Positions 1 to 8,429 of a stretch of DNA of 26,756 bases are shown in pieces. Each line of letters starts with the position of its first letter. The first letter of the stretch is position 1. The position numbers and the translations under genes are program-made. The notes beneath the pieces are model-generated. The model ran no database searches, had not been told where the DNA came from, and worked only from the letters and a program-made list of their open reading frames with translations. Source of the stretch: an uncultured Lachnospiraceae bacterium (GTDB lineage Bacteria > Bacillota > Clostridia > Lachnospirales > Lachnospiraceae); the NCBI GenBank assembly GCA_910584785.1, contig CAJUDX010000043.1:1-26756 (forward strand), written 5' to 3'.

Positions 1-1
1 A

Positions 2-235
2 ATTGACAGAAAATACTGCAATGAATATATCATAAAAAAACTCGTCCAAATTGCTGCACTATTAAAAGATTATAAGGTTGCAGGACCGTATCAAATAGGG
101 CATTTAGCGATAGCTGCGTTGTTTTTAGTGGAAAACAAATCTGCCTTAGAATGTTTTAATCAGATTTATACGGATTTAGATAGTAATCATAAATTTCTTG
201 TGGATAATTTTATAAAAGGTATGCTTTTTGGATAG
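2..235 (+). CDS. 3' end of an unknown gene (partial)
   Basis: An open frame runs from the window edge to a TAG at 233-235, giving the last 77 residues of a protein whose start lies outside. The visible part is mostly helical-looking, with no motif I recognise. The stretch is clearly AT-richer than the genes after it, and it is followed by about 80 bp of AT-rich spacer. That composition suggests an accessory or acquired gene, but this is inference. I cannot assign a function. That it is coding rests only on the uninterrupted frame and plausible amino-acid composition. Confidence 0.5.
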   Translation: MDRKYCNEYIIKKLVQIAALLKDYKVAGPYQIGHLAIAALFLVENKSALECFNQIYTDLDSNHKFLVDNFIKGMLFG

Positions 236-286
236 GTTAAAAAATTCATTAACCATTTCTAAGCAAAATAAGGCAATAAATCCTAA

Positions 287-297
287 ATTGCTATAAT
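287..297 (+). promoter_or_regulatory. Extended -10 promoter for the 536-aa gene
   Basis: TATAAT at 292-297 is preceded by TTGC, giving the TGN extended -10 form. No good -35 box lies 17 bp upstream. It sits 23 bp before the start codon at 320, so the leader would be short. Confidence 0.5.
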
Positions 298-319
298 ATT
301 TTATGTACAAGGAGGTTAG

Positions 320-1930
320 ATGATGGATGACAGACTTTACATAGACCATATAGACACTTTGCGGGAAGCGGATGGTTATGAATCTCTGCTTTCTGGTATC
401 CGAGATAGCTTTATTCAGATGATGAAAGACGAAAAAACGCCCCTGTTCACCACGGATGCGGCGGATTTATATACCTTGTTTCTGGAAAATATTCCCGAAG
501 AAGCCAGGCAGTGCTATAGCTGCAGTGCCTGCCGTCATTTTGTCAACCGTTTTGGCAGGCTGGTCAGCATTAATGCCGAGAATGGAAAAAAGACGGCGGT
601 GATGTGGACTGGTGCGGTGCCGGAGTTTTTTAAGCAGGCGGTTGCTGCCATTAAAGCTAAAGTAGAGTCTGCCAAAATCACAGGGATTTTTGTCACCGAT
701 AAAACCGAACTGGGCTGTGCCAGAACAGGTATCTGGACACATATGGCTGTAAATGTGCCGGAGAAGATTGTCTATAAGGGGCGAATCCGAACCACATTCC
801 AGGAAGCAGCCGCGAAAGCAGAAGACTATAGGGTTCTTTGCTCCAGCATTGCCCAGTACCAGCAGAAGGACGTGGAAACTGCAGTGAACTTGCTCCGCTC
901 CGACGCATTGTACCGCGGAGAACAAATCCTGCGGATGGCAGAGTGGTTTCTGGAAACGATAAAACTGATTCATGGTAAGGCGGAGGCGGACAATATCCTC
1001 TGGTATCGGGCTGCATGTGCCCCCGGTGGATTCTGTCATATTCCTGCCAGCATGGTCGGCACTTTGCTCGATGACATCAGCGCGGGCTACAGCGTTTCTG
1101 TTATCAGGGACAGATTTAATGAGAAGATGCACCCTTTGCAGTATCAGCGTCCCCAGGCTGCTCCGACCGCTGGAAATGTTAAACGGGCAGAAGAGATTGT
1201 GGCAAAGCTGGGTCTGGAAAAATCTCTGGAGCGCCGCTATGCCTGCCTGGAGGAGGTACAGGCCATCTGGAAGCCTGTTCCTGAACAAATGGCTGCCGTT
1301 GGCACTGTGTTTGCCGGCATTCCCATTAAAAATAAGCAAAGCAAAGCTACAAATCAGGTCGAAGCCCCGGAAACGGTAATGACCTTTGAAAAGTTTTCCC
1401 GCACGGTTCTTCCCGGTGCAAAGAAGATAGAACTGCTGGTCAGCAAACATAATGACTCCTATGCCGCACTTTTAACTGCGCAGCATTCCGATGCGCCTCC
1501 GATTATTTTGTGGGATCAGGAGGATGAACGGAATCCGTTCTCCTGGTATCTCTACCACAACGGCAGCCCCTGTGACCGCTGGAATCTGGTTCCCGGCTGG
1601 AATGTGGTCACAGCAGTCGTTCTTCAGCCCAATATGTGGAGCAGCCGTCCATGCGGATATGTTACCAAAGGCGCATTCTTTATTTTAAAAGGGGCAAGGG
1701 ACTTAAAAGGCTCATCGTCGGCTTGTCTGTTCCCTAGCATCCTCAAGAGAGAGCTGTATGAAGTCCGGGCAACGATTGAGGCATATTCAAACAATACAAA
1801 GATTATCGGAGACGAAGATGCAGATGCCTGTGGTCTGCTTATACAAAACAGCGATAATAACCTTTCTGTAAAGCTTAGGGTGGTAACGGATGTGGGTGTT
1901 GCCCTGTACAAAATCGACCGCTGGGATTGA
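320..1930 (+). CDS. Uncharacterised 536-aa protein, possibly of phage or mobile-element origin
   Basis: I do not recognise a characterised family. The most distinctive part is near residues 65-75, where three cysteines spaced C-x2-C-x2-C (C65, C68, C71) are followed by RHFVNRFG. This could be a metal-binding site, and similar short Cys-rich blocks occur in uncharacterised phage-encoded proteins as far as I recall. A Trp/Asn/Pro-rich segment around residues 395-440 is the other notable part. There is no signal peptide or membrane segment, so the product is probably cytosolic. AAGGAGG at 309-315 can serve either of two adjacent ATGs (320 or 323); 323 has the more usual spacing. The gene is flanked by its own promoter-like -10 and a terminator at 2051-2087, so it looks like a single-gene unit. 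It is noticeably richer in GC than the partial gene before it. Confidence 0.7.
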   Translation: MMDDRLYIDHIDTLREADGYESLLSGIRDSFIQMMKDEKTPLFTTDAADLYTLFLENIPEEARQCYSCSACRHFVNRFGRLVSINAENGKKTAVMWTGAVPEFFKQAVAAIKAKVESAKITGIFVTDKTELGCARTGIWTHMAVNVPEKIVYKGRIRTTFQEAAAKAEDYRVLCSSIAQYQQKDVETAVNLLRSDALYRGEQILRMAEWFLETIKLIHGKAEADNILWYRAACAPGGFCHIPASMVGTLLDDISAGYSVSVIRDRFNEKMHPLQYQRPQAAPTAGNVKRAEEIVAKLGLEKSLERRYACLEEVQAIWKPVPEQMAAVGTVFAGIPIKNKQSKATNQVEAPETVMTFEKFSRTVLPGAKKIELLVSKHNDSYAALLTAQHSDAPPIILWDQEDERNPFSWYLYHNGSPCDRWNLVPGWNVVTAVVLQPNMWSSRPCGYVTKGAFFILKGARDLKGSSSACLFPSILKRELYEVRATIEAYSNNTKIIGDEDADACGLLIQNSDNNLSVKLRVVTDVGVALYKIDRWD

Positions 1931-2050
1931 CCGGTGTGTGCTGAATCTGACGGAAAATGTTGGGGGTATAAAAGCCAAATATCCCGGAAACATTTGAGGC
2001 TTTAAAGTCTGGAGTACAGGATGGTTTTTTACAAAGAAAAAACAATAATA

Positions 2051-2087
2051 AAAAGGCTGGGCGCATCATGCGGATAGCCTTTTTTTT
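2051..2087 (+). terminator. Rho-independent terminator after the 536-aa gene
   Basis: A hairpin with outer arms AAAAGGCT and AGCCTTTT and an inner CGCA/TGCG stem is followed by a run of eight or more T. It separates the 536-aa gene from the LacI promoter. The 120 bp between the stop at 1930 and this hairpin hold no convincing gene. Confidence 0.85.
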
Positions 2088-2164
2088 AACTCAAAATTTC
2101 CAGTAAATTTCCAAAAATTGTACATATTGTATAAAATTACTTAAAACGTATCGTATATTCCATG

Positions 2165-2221
2165 TATAGTTTGTGCAAAAATAACATGCTATAATTTATC
2201 TAAAGGTGAGTAAACGTTTAC
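2165..2221 (+). promoter_or_regulatory. Operon promoter and palindromic LacI-type operator
   Basis: An extended -10 (TGC then TATAAT at 2190-2195) sits about 50 bp before the lacI start. No clear -35 box is seen at 17 bp. A perfect 12-bp palindrome with a central CpG, GTAAACGTTTAC, covers 2210-2221, just downstream of the expected start of transcription. That is where a roadblock operator would lie. The sequence fits a LacI/GalR-family operator, so autorepression by the adjacent regulator is the simplest reading. It also resembles a CcpA cre site, so catabolite control cannot be separated from sequence alone. No second copy was noticed before the GH3 gene, suggesting one control point for the operon. 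Confidence 0.7.
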
Positions 2222-2245
2222 GAGATACTTTAAGGAGAAATAGAA

Positions 2246-3271
2246 ATGAAACCGAAGCAGATTACGATTAAGGATGTTGCAAAAGCAGCTGGTGTCTCGG
2301 TAGCAACGGTTTCCAGGGCATTAAATGGTCTTGGGGGAATTGGGGACGAGACGAGGGAGCATGTATTGCAGGTGTGTGAACAGATGGCTTATGTTCCCAA
2401 TACTTTAGCCAGGGGACTGGTAATGCAGCACACACAGACTCTGGGCATTGTGATGCCAGATATTACCAGTCCGTTTTATTCGCGGCTGATGGTTTTGGCA
2501 GCCCAGGAGGCGAAGCGGTACGGCTATCAGGTTCTTTTGTGCAATAGTTTCCGGGATTACGAAACGGAGATTGATTACTTTAAGCTGCTGATCGGAAATC
2601 AGGTAGAAGGGATTCTGTTTTTTCCAGTGGGGGATTTAAGTTCCAAGAATTTGTATCAATTTATGCGTTACATCCCTATCGTTGCGTTAAACGAAATGCC
2701 TGAATTTAGTCCGATTCCTTATGTATGCTCGGATGAGAGGGTGGGAGGACGCATGGCGGTAGATTATCTGCTGGACTGCGGCTGTAAATCCCTGGTTTTT
2801 GTTGGACTGAAGGAGGACAGGCTTGCCCATCGCTACCGGATGGAGAGTTTTCTTAAGGAGACAAACAGAGATGGGATATTTGCTGAGGTGCTCGAAGATG
2901 GGAGAAGCTATAAGAGCAGCTTTGAGCGTGGGTATGGACAGTTCAGTGAATTTTTGGATGAGAATGGGAAATTACCCGATGGAGTGGTTGCAGTTAGTGA
3001 TGCCACGGCAAATGGTGTGATTAAAGCCTGTATGGAACGGAAAATTTCCATACCTGAACAGATTTCTCTGATAGGTTTTGATAACATTAATGGCGATTTG
3101 CCCCGAATTGAGCTTACAACGGTAGCAGTATCACAGGTTCGGCTGCTCAGGCAGGCACTTGACCTTTTAGTGAAGGTAAAGGAGAAAGGGAAGCTGTCGA
3201 GGGATCAGATCCGAATACGCCTTTGCCCGGAGTTGTTTGAGAGGGGGTCATGTAAAAAAGAAATAGAATAA
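2246..3271 (+). CDS. LacI/GalR-family transcriptional regulator
   Basis: A 341-aa DNA-binding regulator, the usual length for the family. Residues 5-26 form the LacI helix-turn-helix (IKDVAKAAGVSVATVSRALN), followed by the hinge helix (YVPNTLARGL). From about residue 62 comes the periplasmic-binding-protein-like effector domain, opening with the typical TLGIVMPDITSPFYSRLM. ATG at 2246 is preceded by AAGGAG. It is the first gene of the operon, and a perfect palindrome lies in its leader, so it probably represses itself and the downstream genes until an inducer binds. The inducer is unknown; a pathway sugar or sugar phosphate is the obvious candidate. Family assignment is firm. Confidence 0.95.
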   Translation: MKPKQITIKDVAKAAGVSVATVSRALNGLGGIGDETREHVLQVCEQMAYVPNTLARGLVMQHTQTLGIVMPDITSPFYSRLMVLAAQEAKRYGYQVLLCNSFRDYETEIDYFKLLIGNQVEGILFFPVGDLSSKNLYQFMRYIPIVALNEMPEFSPIPYVCSDERVGGRMAVDYLLDCGCKSLVFVGLKEDRLAHRYRMESFLKETNRDGIFAEVLEDGRSYKSSFERGYGQFSEFLDENGKLPDGVVAVSDATANGVIKACMERKISIPEQISLIGFDNINGDLPRIELTTVAVSQVRLLRQALDLLVKVKEKGKLSRDQIRIRLCPELFERGSCKKEIE

Positions 3272-3336
3272 GTAAAAACTGAGAATTAAGGAAATGCTAG
3301 AGTGTGTCTGAAAAATCAGAATAAGGGGGTTATGAA

Positions 3337-5079
3337 GTGGTTGATTTAAGAGAGAAACCATTTTACTTAAGTGAAAGCGACATCCGCTGGGTAGAGGAAA
3401 CCATAGACTCTATGACGCCGGAGGAAAAGATTGGCCAGTTATTTATTATGCTGGACAGGAAAAAGGATCAGGAAGAGACAAAGATGATCTTTGAACGTTT
3501 TCACATTGGTGGATGCCGCTATATGAATGAGCCAGCAGAGAAGATTTATGAACAAAATCGTTTTTATCAGGAAAATAGTAAGATTCCTCTGCTGATTGCC
3601 TGTAATTGTGACAGTGGAGGCAATGGGGCTTGTTCGGATGGAACGCATATCGCAACGGCAGCGGCCTGCGGGGCAGCAAACGATGAAGAAACTGCCTGGA
3701 ATACCGGATATGTCAGCGGGCAGGAAGGGACAGCCGTAGGTTGTAATTGGGATTTTGGTCCGGTTTGCGATATTCTTTATAACTGGCGAAATACGATTAT
3801 TAATACAAGGGCGTATGGAAGTGTTCCAGAGGAAGTGGCAAAAAATGCCAGGGCTTATATTCGCGGGGTAAGAGAAAGCCGGATGGCGGTGTGCTGTAAG
3901 CATTTTCCGGGGGATGGCGTGGAGGAGTTAGATCAGCATCTGGTCATGGGAATTAATACCTTAAGCTGCGAGGAGTGGGATGCTTCGTTTGGCTGGGTGT
4001 ACAAACAGATGATTGATGAGGGGATAGAAAGCATTATGGCGGGACATATTGCTCTTCCTGCTTATTCACGAAAGCTTTGTCCTGGCCTTACAGATGAGGA
4101 TATTCGTCCTGCCACTTTGTCCAGGGAACTTTTAACCGGGCTGTTAAGGGAAAAGCTTGGATTTAACGGGCTGATTCTTACCGATGCCTCCCATATGGCG
4201 GGAATGACCAGTGCTCTGCCAAGGAGCCGTCAGGTTCCTGAGGCGATTGCCGCAGGATGTGATATGTTTTTGTTTTTTAATGATATCGAGGAAGATTTTA
4301 ACTATATGATGAAGGGATGGAAGAGCGGGATAATTACAGATGAACGATTAGACGATGCGCTTCACCGGATTCTGGGGCTGAAGGCCTCGTTAAAGCTTCA
4401 CGAGAGAAAAGCAAATGGGGAGTTGGTGCCGCCTAAAGAAGGATTGTCTGTGATTGGGTGCAAGAAGCATCTTATGATGGCTGCTCAGGCTGCTAAAAAA
4501 AGTATTACGCTGGTTAAGGATACTGCAAATACCCTGCCGGTTTCGCCTAAAACACATCCCCGCATTTGTGCCTTTGTGGTCAGTGCTCCGCCCATTTCCC
4601 GCAAAAACCGTCCTGATCCGGTTAAAGAAGTGGTGAGGGAAGAACTGGAAAAATGCGGGTATCAGGTGCACATCCATGACAGCTATTACGACCGTGTGCT
4701 CAAGGAGGGCTTTACGGAGGAGGCAGAGCTTTCTTCGGTGGTGATCGGCAAGGTGGAGGAATTTAAAGCAAACTATGATGCTGTATTTGTGTTTATCCAC
4801 ATGAAGGGCTATGCACAGGAAAATAATGTGCGCTTAAGCTGGTCTATTGGTCATTCGGTGGAAATTCCCTGGTATGTGAAAGAGGTGCCAACGGTATTTA
4901 TTTCCCTGAATTACACCAATCATCTTCTGGATGTCCCGATGGCAAAAACGTATATTAATGCCTATGCGCCGACACGGGAGATTATAAGGCAGACATTGAA
5001 AAAAATTGAGGGAGAAGAAGCATTTGAAGGCAGGTACGATGACTTGGTATTTTGCGGACGGTGGGATACAAGGCTCTAG
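3337..5079 (+). CDS. Glycoside hydrolase family 3 enzyme (NagZ-like catalytic layout)
   Basis: A 580-aa protein without signal peptide, so it acts in the cytosol on imported substrate. The N-terminal TIM-barrel domain carries KHFPGDG at residues 188-194 and D199-Q-H201, which align in spacing with the KHFPGHG...DSH block of bacterial beta-N-acetylglucosaminidases (NagZ). D199/H201 would be the Asp-His acid/base dyad. D283 in LILTDASHM is the likely nucleophile. However, the second motif His is Asp here and the following Asp-Thr is Val-Glu, so specificity may differ from N-acetylglucosaminides. A C-terminal alpha/beta domain follows from about residue 380. The start is GTG at 3337 with AAGGGGG 7 bp upstream; the ATG at 3332 hits a stop after five codons. 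It is the first catalytic gene after the regulator. Beta-glucosidase or phosphorylase activity is possible. Confidence 0.88.
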   Translation: MVDLREKPFYLSESDIRWVEETIDSMTPEEKIGQLFIMLDRKKDQEETKMIFERFHIGGCRYMNEPAEKIYEQNRFYQENSKIPLLIACNCDSGGNGACSDGTHIATAAACGAANDEETAWNTGYVSGQEGTAVGCNWDFGPVCDILYNWRNTIINTRAYGSVPEEVAKNARAYIRGVRESRMAVCCKHFPGDGVEELDQHLVMGINTLSCEEWDASFGWVYKQMIDEGIESIMAGHIALPAYSRKLCPGLTDEDIRPATLSRELLTGLLREKLGFNGLILTDASHMAGMTSALPRSRQVPEAIAAGCDMFLFFNDIEEDFNYMMKGWKSGIITDERLDDALHRILGLKASLKLHERKANGELVPPKEGLSVIGCKKHLMMAAQAAKKSITLVKDTANTLPVSPKTHPRICAFVVSAPPISRKNRPDPVKEVVREELEKCGYQVHIHDSYYDRVLKEGFTEEAELSSVVIGKVEEFKANYDAVFVFIHMKGYAQENNVRLSWSIGHSVEIPWYVKEVPTVFISLNYTNHLLDVPMAKTYINAYAPTREIIRQTLKKIEGEEAFEGRYDDLVFCGRWDTRL

Positions 5080-5117
5080 GCAAATCGGAATGCTTTTTCC
5101 CATGAAGGAGGGGGAAC

Positions 5118-6020
5118 ATGATGAATAAAAAATCGTCGAAGGCGGCGAGAAAAGAATTTCTTGTGGGGATGGGCTTTATTCTGCCCAGTCTGCTGGGATT
5201 TGTGGTATTTACCTTTATTCCGGTAATTATTTCTCTGGTGTTGAGTTTTTCCAGCTGGAATTTTATGCAGGGATGGGGAGCGATAAAGTTTAATGGATTG
5301 AGTAATTATATCCGGCTTTTTTCCGATGAGTGGTTTCTTAATTCCTATAAAAATAATATTTTGTTTACCGCAGTGACGGTTCCGGTGCTTATCGGACTGG
5401 GGCTGGTGATGGCAAATATTATCAATAAATATATTTACGGCGGCGGTGCTGTGCGGACGATGATTTTTATTCCTTATATCGCCAGTGTGGTTGCGGTCTG
5501 CACGGTATGGATGGTACTTTTGCAGCCCAGCTATGGGCCGGTGAATCAGGCGCTCACGGCTCTGGGGGTAAAAAACCCTCCTGGATGGCTTGCTGACTTT
5601 AAGTGGTCCCTGCCTTCGATTATGATTATCTATATCTGGCAGCAGGTGGGGTATTATTCTATTGTTTTTTTGGCTGGTTTAAAAGGGCTCCCTGAGGATG
5701 TGTATGAGGCGGCAAAGGTGGACGGGGCTTCTCCCATCCGGCAGTTTTTTTCCATTACGATTCCGCTGATCTCGCCAACCACATTCTTCCTGACGATTAT
5801 GGGGATTATTGGTTCTTTCAAGGTATTTGACCAGATCAGCGTTCTGACGCAGGGCGGGCCTGGAAGCTCCAGTTCAGTGATGGCTTACTACGTGTATCGG
5901 ACAGCTTTTGATTATTTTGATATGGGCTATGCCAATACGCTTGCCTGGGCACTATTTGTTTTGGTATTTTTGGTAACGCTGATCCAGTGGAAGCTTCAGG
6001 ACAGGTTTGAAAATGAATAG
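5118..6020 (+). CDS. ABC sugar transporter permease, MalF/UgpA type
   Basis: A 300-aa inner-membrane protein with about six hydrophobic segments, starting near residue 15. The cytoplasmic EAA loop (EAAKVDGASPIRQFFSITIPLISP, around residues 196-219) that docks with the ATPase is clear. It is the first of two permeases of a carbohydrate-uptake family 1 (CUT1) importer with the genes at 6033 and 6935. Two in-frame ATGs (5118, 5121) follow AAGGAGGGGG. The gene begins 38 bp after the GH3 stop. No ATP-binding subunit is encoded nearby, so a shared MsmX/UgpC-type ATPase elsewhere in the genome is expected. Substrate is not readable from sequence; the operon suggests a glycoside. Confidence 0.93.
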   Translation: MMNKKSSKAARKEFLVGMGFILPSLLGFVVFTFIPVIISLVLSFSSWNFMQGWGAIKFNGLSNYIRLFSDEWFLNSYKNNILFTAVTVPVLIGLGLVMANIINKYIYGGGAVRTMIFIPYIASVVAVCTVWMVLLQPSYGPVNQALTALGVKNPPGWLADFKWSLPSIMIIYIWQQVGYYSIVFLAGLKGLPEDVYEAAKVDGASPIRQFFSITIPLISPTTFFLTIMGIIGSFKVFDQISVLTQGGPGSSSSVMAYYVYRTAFDYFDMGYANTLAWALFVLVFLVTLIQWKLQDRFENE

Positions 6021-6032
6021 GGGGCAGTTGCG

Positions 6033-6866
6033 GTGAAGAAAAAATTAAATCCAACAAAAATAGTATTAACGGTGATTTTCTGGGCAATTGGCCTGACGAT
6101 GCTGGTTCCCCTGATTTGGATGATATCCACAGCCTGTAAGGTGGAGGCGGATGTGTTTAACTTTCCCATTCAGTGGATTCCGCCGCGGTGGAATTTAGAA
6201 GAAAATATGAAAGAAGTGTGGGGAGGAACCTATAATTTCGGGCTCTATTATCTAAATTCCATTAAGGTAACGATTGGAGCCACGGTTCTTCAGGTATTTG
6301 TATCGGCGCTTGGGGCCTATGGCTTTTCCAAGGTACATTTTAAGGGAAGGGATAAAATCTTTTTGGCCTACCTTGCCACGATGATGATTCCGCCTCAGGT
6401 TACGATTGTTTCCCAGTTTATTATTACACGGGAGATTGGGCTGTATAATTCCCATACGGGTCTGGTGCTGATGCTTGCCTTTAGTGTATATGGCGTATTT
6501 TTGCTTAGGCAGGCTATGCTGGCTATCCCGGAATCCTTGTCAGAATCGGCAAAAATTGACGGGGCAGGGCATGTGACGATATTTTTTCAGATTATTTTGC
6601 CTATGGTAAAGCCGTCCTTAGCGACCCTGGCTACGCTGAAATTTGTGTGGACCTGGAACGATTATCAGACACCACTGGTTTTTCTTAACAGTCGTGAACT
6701 GTATACTATACAGCTTGGAATGAAGCAGTTTGCCTCGGAGTCGGGAAGCTATTATTCTCTGATTATGGCGGCAGCGGTATCTGCCATCCTTCCACTGATT
6801 ATCGTATTCTTGTTCTGTCAGCGTTTTGTGGTGGATGGAATTGCCACTGGGGCAGTGAAAGGATAG
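6033..6866 (+). CDS. ABC sugar transporter permease, MalG/UgpE type
   Basis: A 277-aa inner-membrane partner of the upstream permease. It has an N-terminal membrane segment (residues 8-30), further hydrophobic helices and the EAA loop ESAKIDGAGHVTIFFQIILP. The C-terminus ends in the usual form (QRFVVDGIATGAVKG) of MalG-type subunits. Translation starts at GTG 6033, with AGGGGGCAG overlapping the preceding stop codon, so the two permeases are separated by only 12 bp and probably translationally linked. Together they form the membrane channel of a CUT1 importer. Confidence 0.93.
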   Translation: MKKKLNPTKIVLTVIFWAIGLTMLVPLIWMISTACKVEADVFNFPIQWIPPRWNLEENMKEVWGGTYNFGLYYLNSIKVTIGATVLQVFVSALGAYGFSKVHFKGRDKIFLAYLATMMIPPQVTIVSQFIITREIGLYNSHTGLVLMLAFSVYGVFLLRQAMLAIPESLSESAKIDGAGHVTIFFQIILPMVKPSLATLATLKFVWTWNDYQTPLVFLNSRELYTIQLGMKQFASESGSYYSLIMAAAVSAILPLIIVFLFCQRFVVDGIATGAVKG

Positions 6867-6934
6867 AGGAATAAAGAAGTTAAGAGATGGGTTGCGATCA
6901 AATGAAGCACAAAAAGAAAAAGGAGGATTTTTCA

Positions 6935-8320
6935 ATGAAACAAAGAAGAGTATTGGCAATGTTGTTAACAGCTGCTACCGCAGCATCTTTGCTGACCGGC
7001 TGCGGCGGTGGAAAAACAGGAAGTGAAACAACAACAGCAGCTTCCGGGGAAAGCGCCGGGACAGGCAATTCAGAAGATGCATCGTCCGGTGAACAGGTGA
7101 ACCTTCGTTTTGTATCCTGGCTGACGGCTTATCAGGACCTTGATAAAAAGGTGGCGGAGGCTTATATGAAAGAGCATCCCAATGTAACGGTTACTTTTGA
7201 CTATTACGGCGATATGACAGCGACGGAATACTATAAAAAGGTGGATTTAATGGTGATGGGCGGAGAAGAAATGGATATTTTAATGACTTCGGCCTTCCCG
7301 GAGCATGCACAGAGGGCTGGTTCCGGTGCTTATCTGCCGCTGGAAGAGTATTTTGAAAAGGAGGGGATTAAACCGGAGGACGCCTATGCTTTTGTTTCCA
7401 AGGTGGATGGCAAAATGTATGGGATTCCCGGCGATTTAAAATCCTGGTTTATCCTGATCAATAAGAACTATCTGGACGAAGCCGGACTTCCTGTACCGGA
7501 TCTGGATTGGACCTGGGATGATTACCGCGAGTATGCGAATAAACTGACACAGGGCGAGGGTGCCAGCAAGCGCTATGGTTCCTATTTCCATTCCTGGGAT
7601 CATTACGACTATATGGGGATGTGGTCAAATTATCCTGACAACCCAATGTTTAATGCTGATATGACGGCTGTAAATTTTGATCATCCAATGTATAAGGAAT
7701 GGCTTCAGTTCCGTTATGCTATGGAAAATGAGGATAATTGTCAGGTTCCCTTTGCCGATGTAAAATCGATGAACATGAATTATAGAGATAAGTTCTTTAA
7801 TGGGCAGATTGCCATGCTCCCCATTGGAAGCTTTATCGTGCCGGAACTTGACGATCAGGATAAATATCCGCACGAGTTTGTAACGACATTTGCACCAATC
7901 CCTGCGTGGAAGGATGCCGAGCCAGGGACGACCTATACTGAGTCCCATTTCTATTCCATCAGCAAGACCTCAAAGCACCCGCAGGAAGCCTTTGATTTCA
8001 TCCGTTTCTATACCACGGAGGGAATGAAGATTCGCGGAATAAGTGTTTCTGCAGAAAAAGGCATTGATAAGATGGAATTTATGGAAATGCAAATCGATGA
8101 GCCGAAGTATGTGGATATGGAAACTTTGGGTAAAGTGATGAACAATCCGGCATGGAAAGATAATGTTTATCAGAATGTTCCACCATATAATAAAGAAATG
8201 TCGCAATTAATGGTGGATGAGTGTTCCAAGTTCCTTTTGGGAACCGATTCTTTGGATAATACCATTGCATCTCTGGTAAAGAATGGAACCCAGATGATGA
8301 AGGATAAGGGTGGAAATTAA
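6935..8320 (+). CDS. Sugar-binding lipoprotein of the ABC importer
   Basis: A 461-aa extracytoplasmic solute-binding protein of family 1 (MalE/UgpB-like). A lipoprotein signal covers residues 1-22, with lipobox LLTGC and lipidated Cys23, followed by a Gly/Ser/Thr-rich linker. The mature domain opens with VNLRFVSWLTAYQDLDKKVAEAY. I chose ATG 6935 because AAGGAGG lies at 6920-6926 with ideal spacing and the signal peptide starts there; the in-frame ATG at 6887 would add 16 mostly Lys-rich residues. It delivers the substrate to the two upstream permeases. A hairpin directly after the gene may stabilise this part of the transcript, which would fit the need for excess binding protein. Confidence 0.93.
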   Translation: MKQRRVLAMLLTAATAASLLTGCGGGKTGSETTTAASGESAGTGNSEDASSGEQVNLRFVSWLTAYQDLDKKVAEAYMKEHPNVTVTFDYYGDMTATEYYKKVDLMVMGGEEMDILMTSAFPEHAQRAGSGAYLPLEEYFEKEGIKPEDAYAFVSKVDGKMYGIPGDLKSWFILINKNYLDEAGLPVPDLDWTWDDYREYANKLTQGEGASKRYGSYFHSWDHYDYMGMWSNYPDNPMFNADMTAVNFDHPMYKEWLQFRYAMENEDNCQVPFADVKSMNMNYRDKFFNGQIAMLPIGSFIVPELDDQDKYPHEFVTTFAPIPAWKDAEPGTTYTESHFYSISKTSKHPQEAFDFIRFYTTEGMKIRGISVSAEKGIDKMEFMEMQIDEPKYVDMETLGKVMNNPAWKDNVYQNVPPYNKEMSQLMVDECSKFLLGTDSLDNTIASLVKNGTQMMKDKGGN

Positions 8321-8363
8321 AAGAGAAGATAAGGTGATTAAGGTGTGCTGATTAGTAGATCCG

Positions 8364-8411
8364 GGCAGAATTGGGGGAAGGGCCGGTTTTGACCCTTCCC
8401 TTTGCACTGCC
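8364..8411 (+). promoter_or_regulatory. Two-tier intergenic hairpin between binding protein and GH2 genes
   Basis: Perfect 8-bp arms GGGAAGGG (8375-8382) and CCCTTCCC (8393-8400) are enclosed by outer arms GGCAG (8364-8368) and CTGCC (8407-8411). Only TTT follows the inner stem, so termination should be weak. Partial attenuation or 3'-end protection of the upstream mRNA segment is the likely role. The outer arm ends 18 bp before the GH2 start. Confidence 0.6.
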
Positions 8412-8429
8412 ATAAGAATGGAGATGACG

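Noticed and set aside
467..1450. 327-aa open frame on the - strand inside the 536-aa gene
   Set aside because: No recognisable domain and poor composition; the + strand frame has a promoter, ribosome binding site and terminator. It is a shadow.
2171..2195. TTGTGC as -35 box for the lacI promoter
   Set aside because: Only 13 bp separate it from TATAAT, too short for sigma-A; the extended -10 explains the promoter better.
8364..8411. Full rho-independent terminator splitting the sugar operon
   Set aside because: Only three T follow the inner stem and no promoter is seen before the GH2 gene, so complete termination is unlikely.
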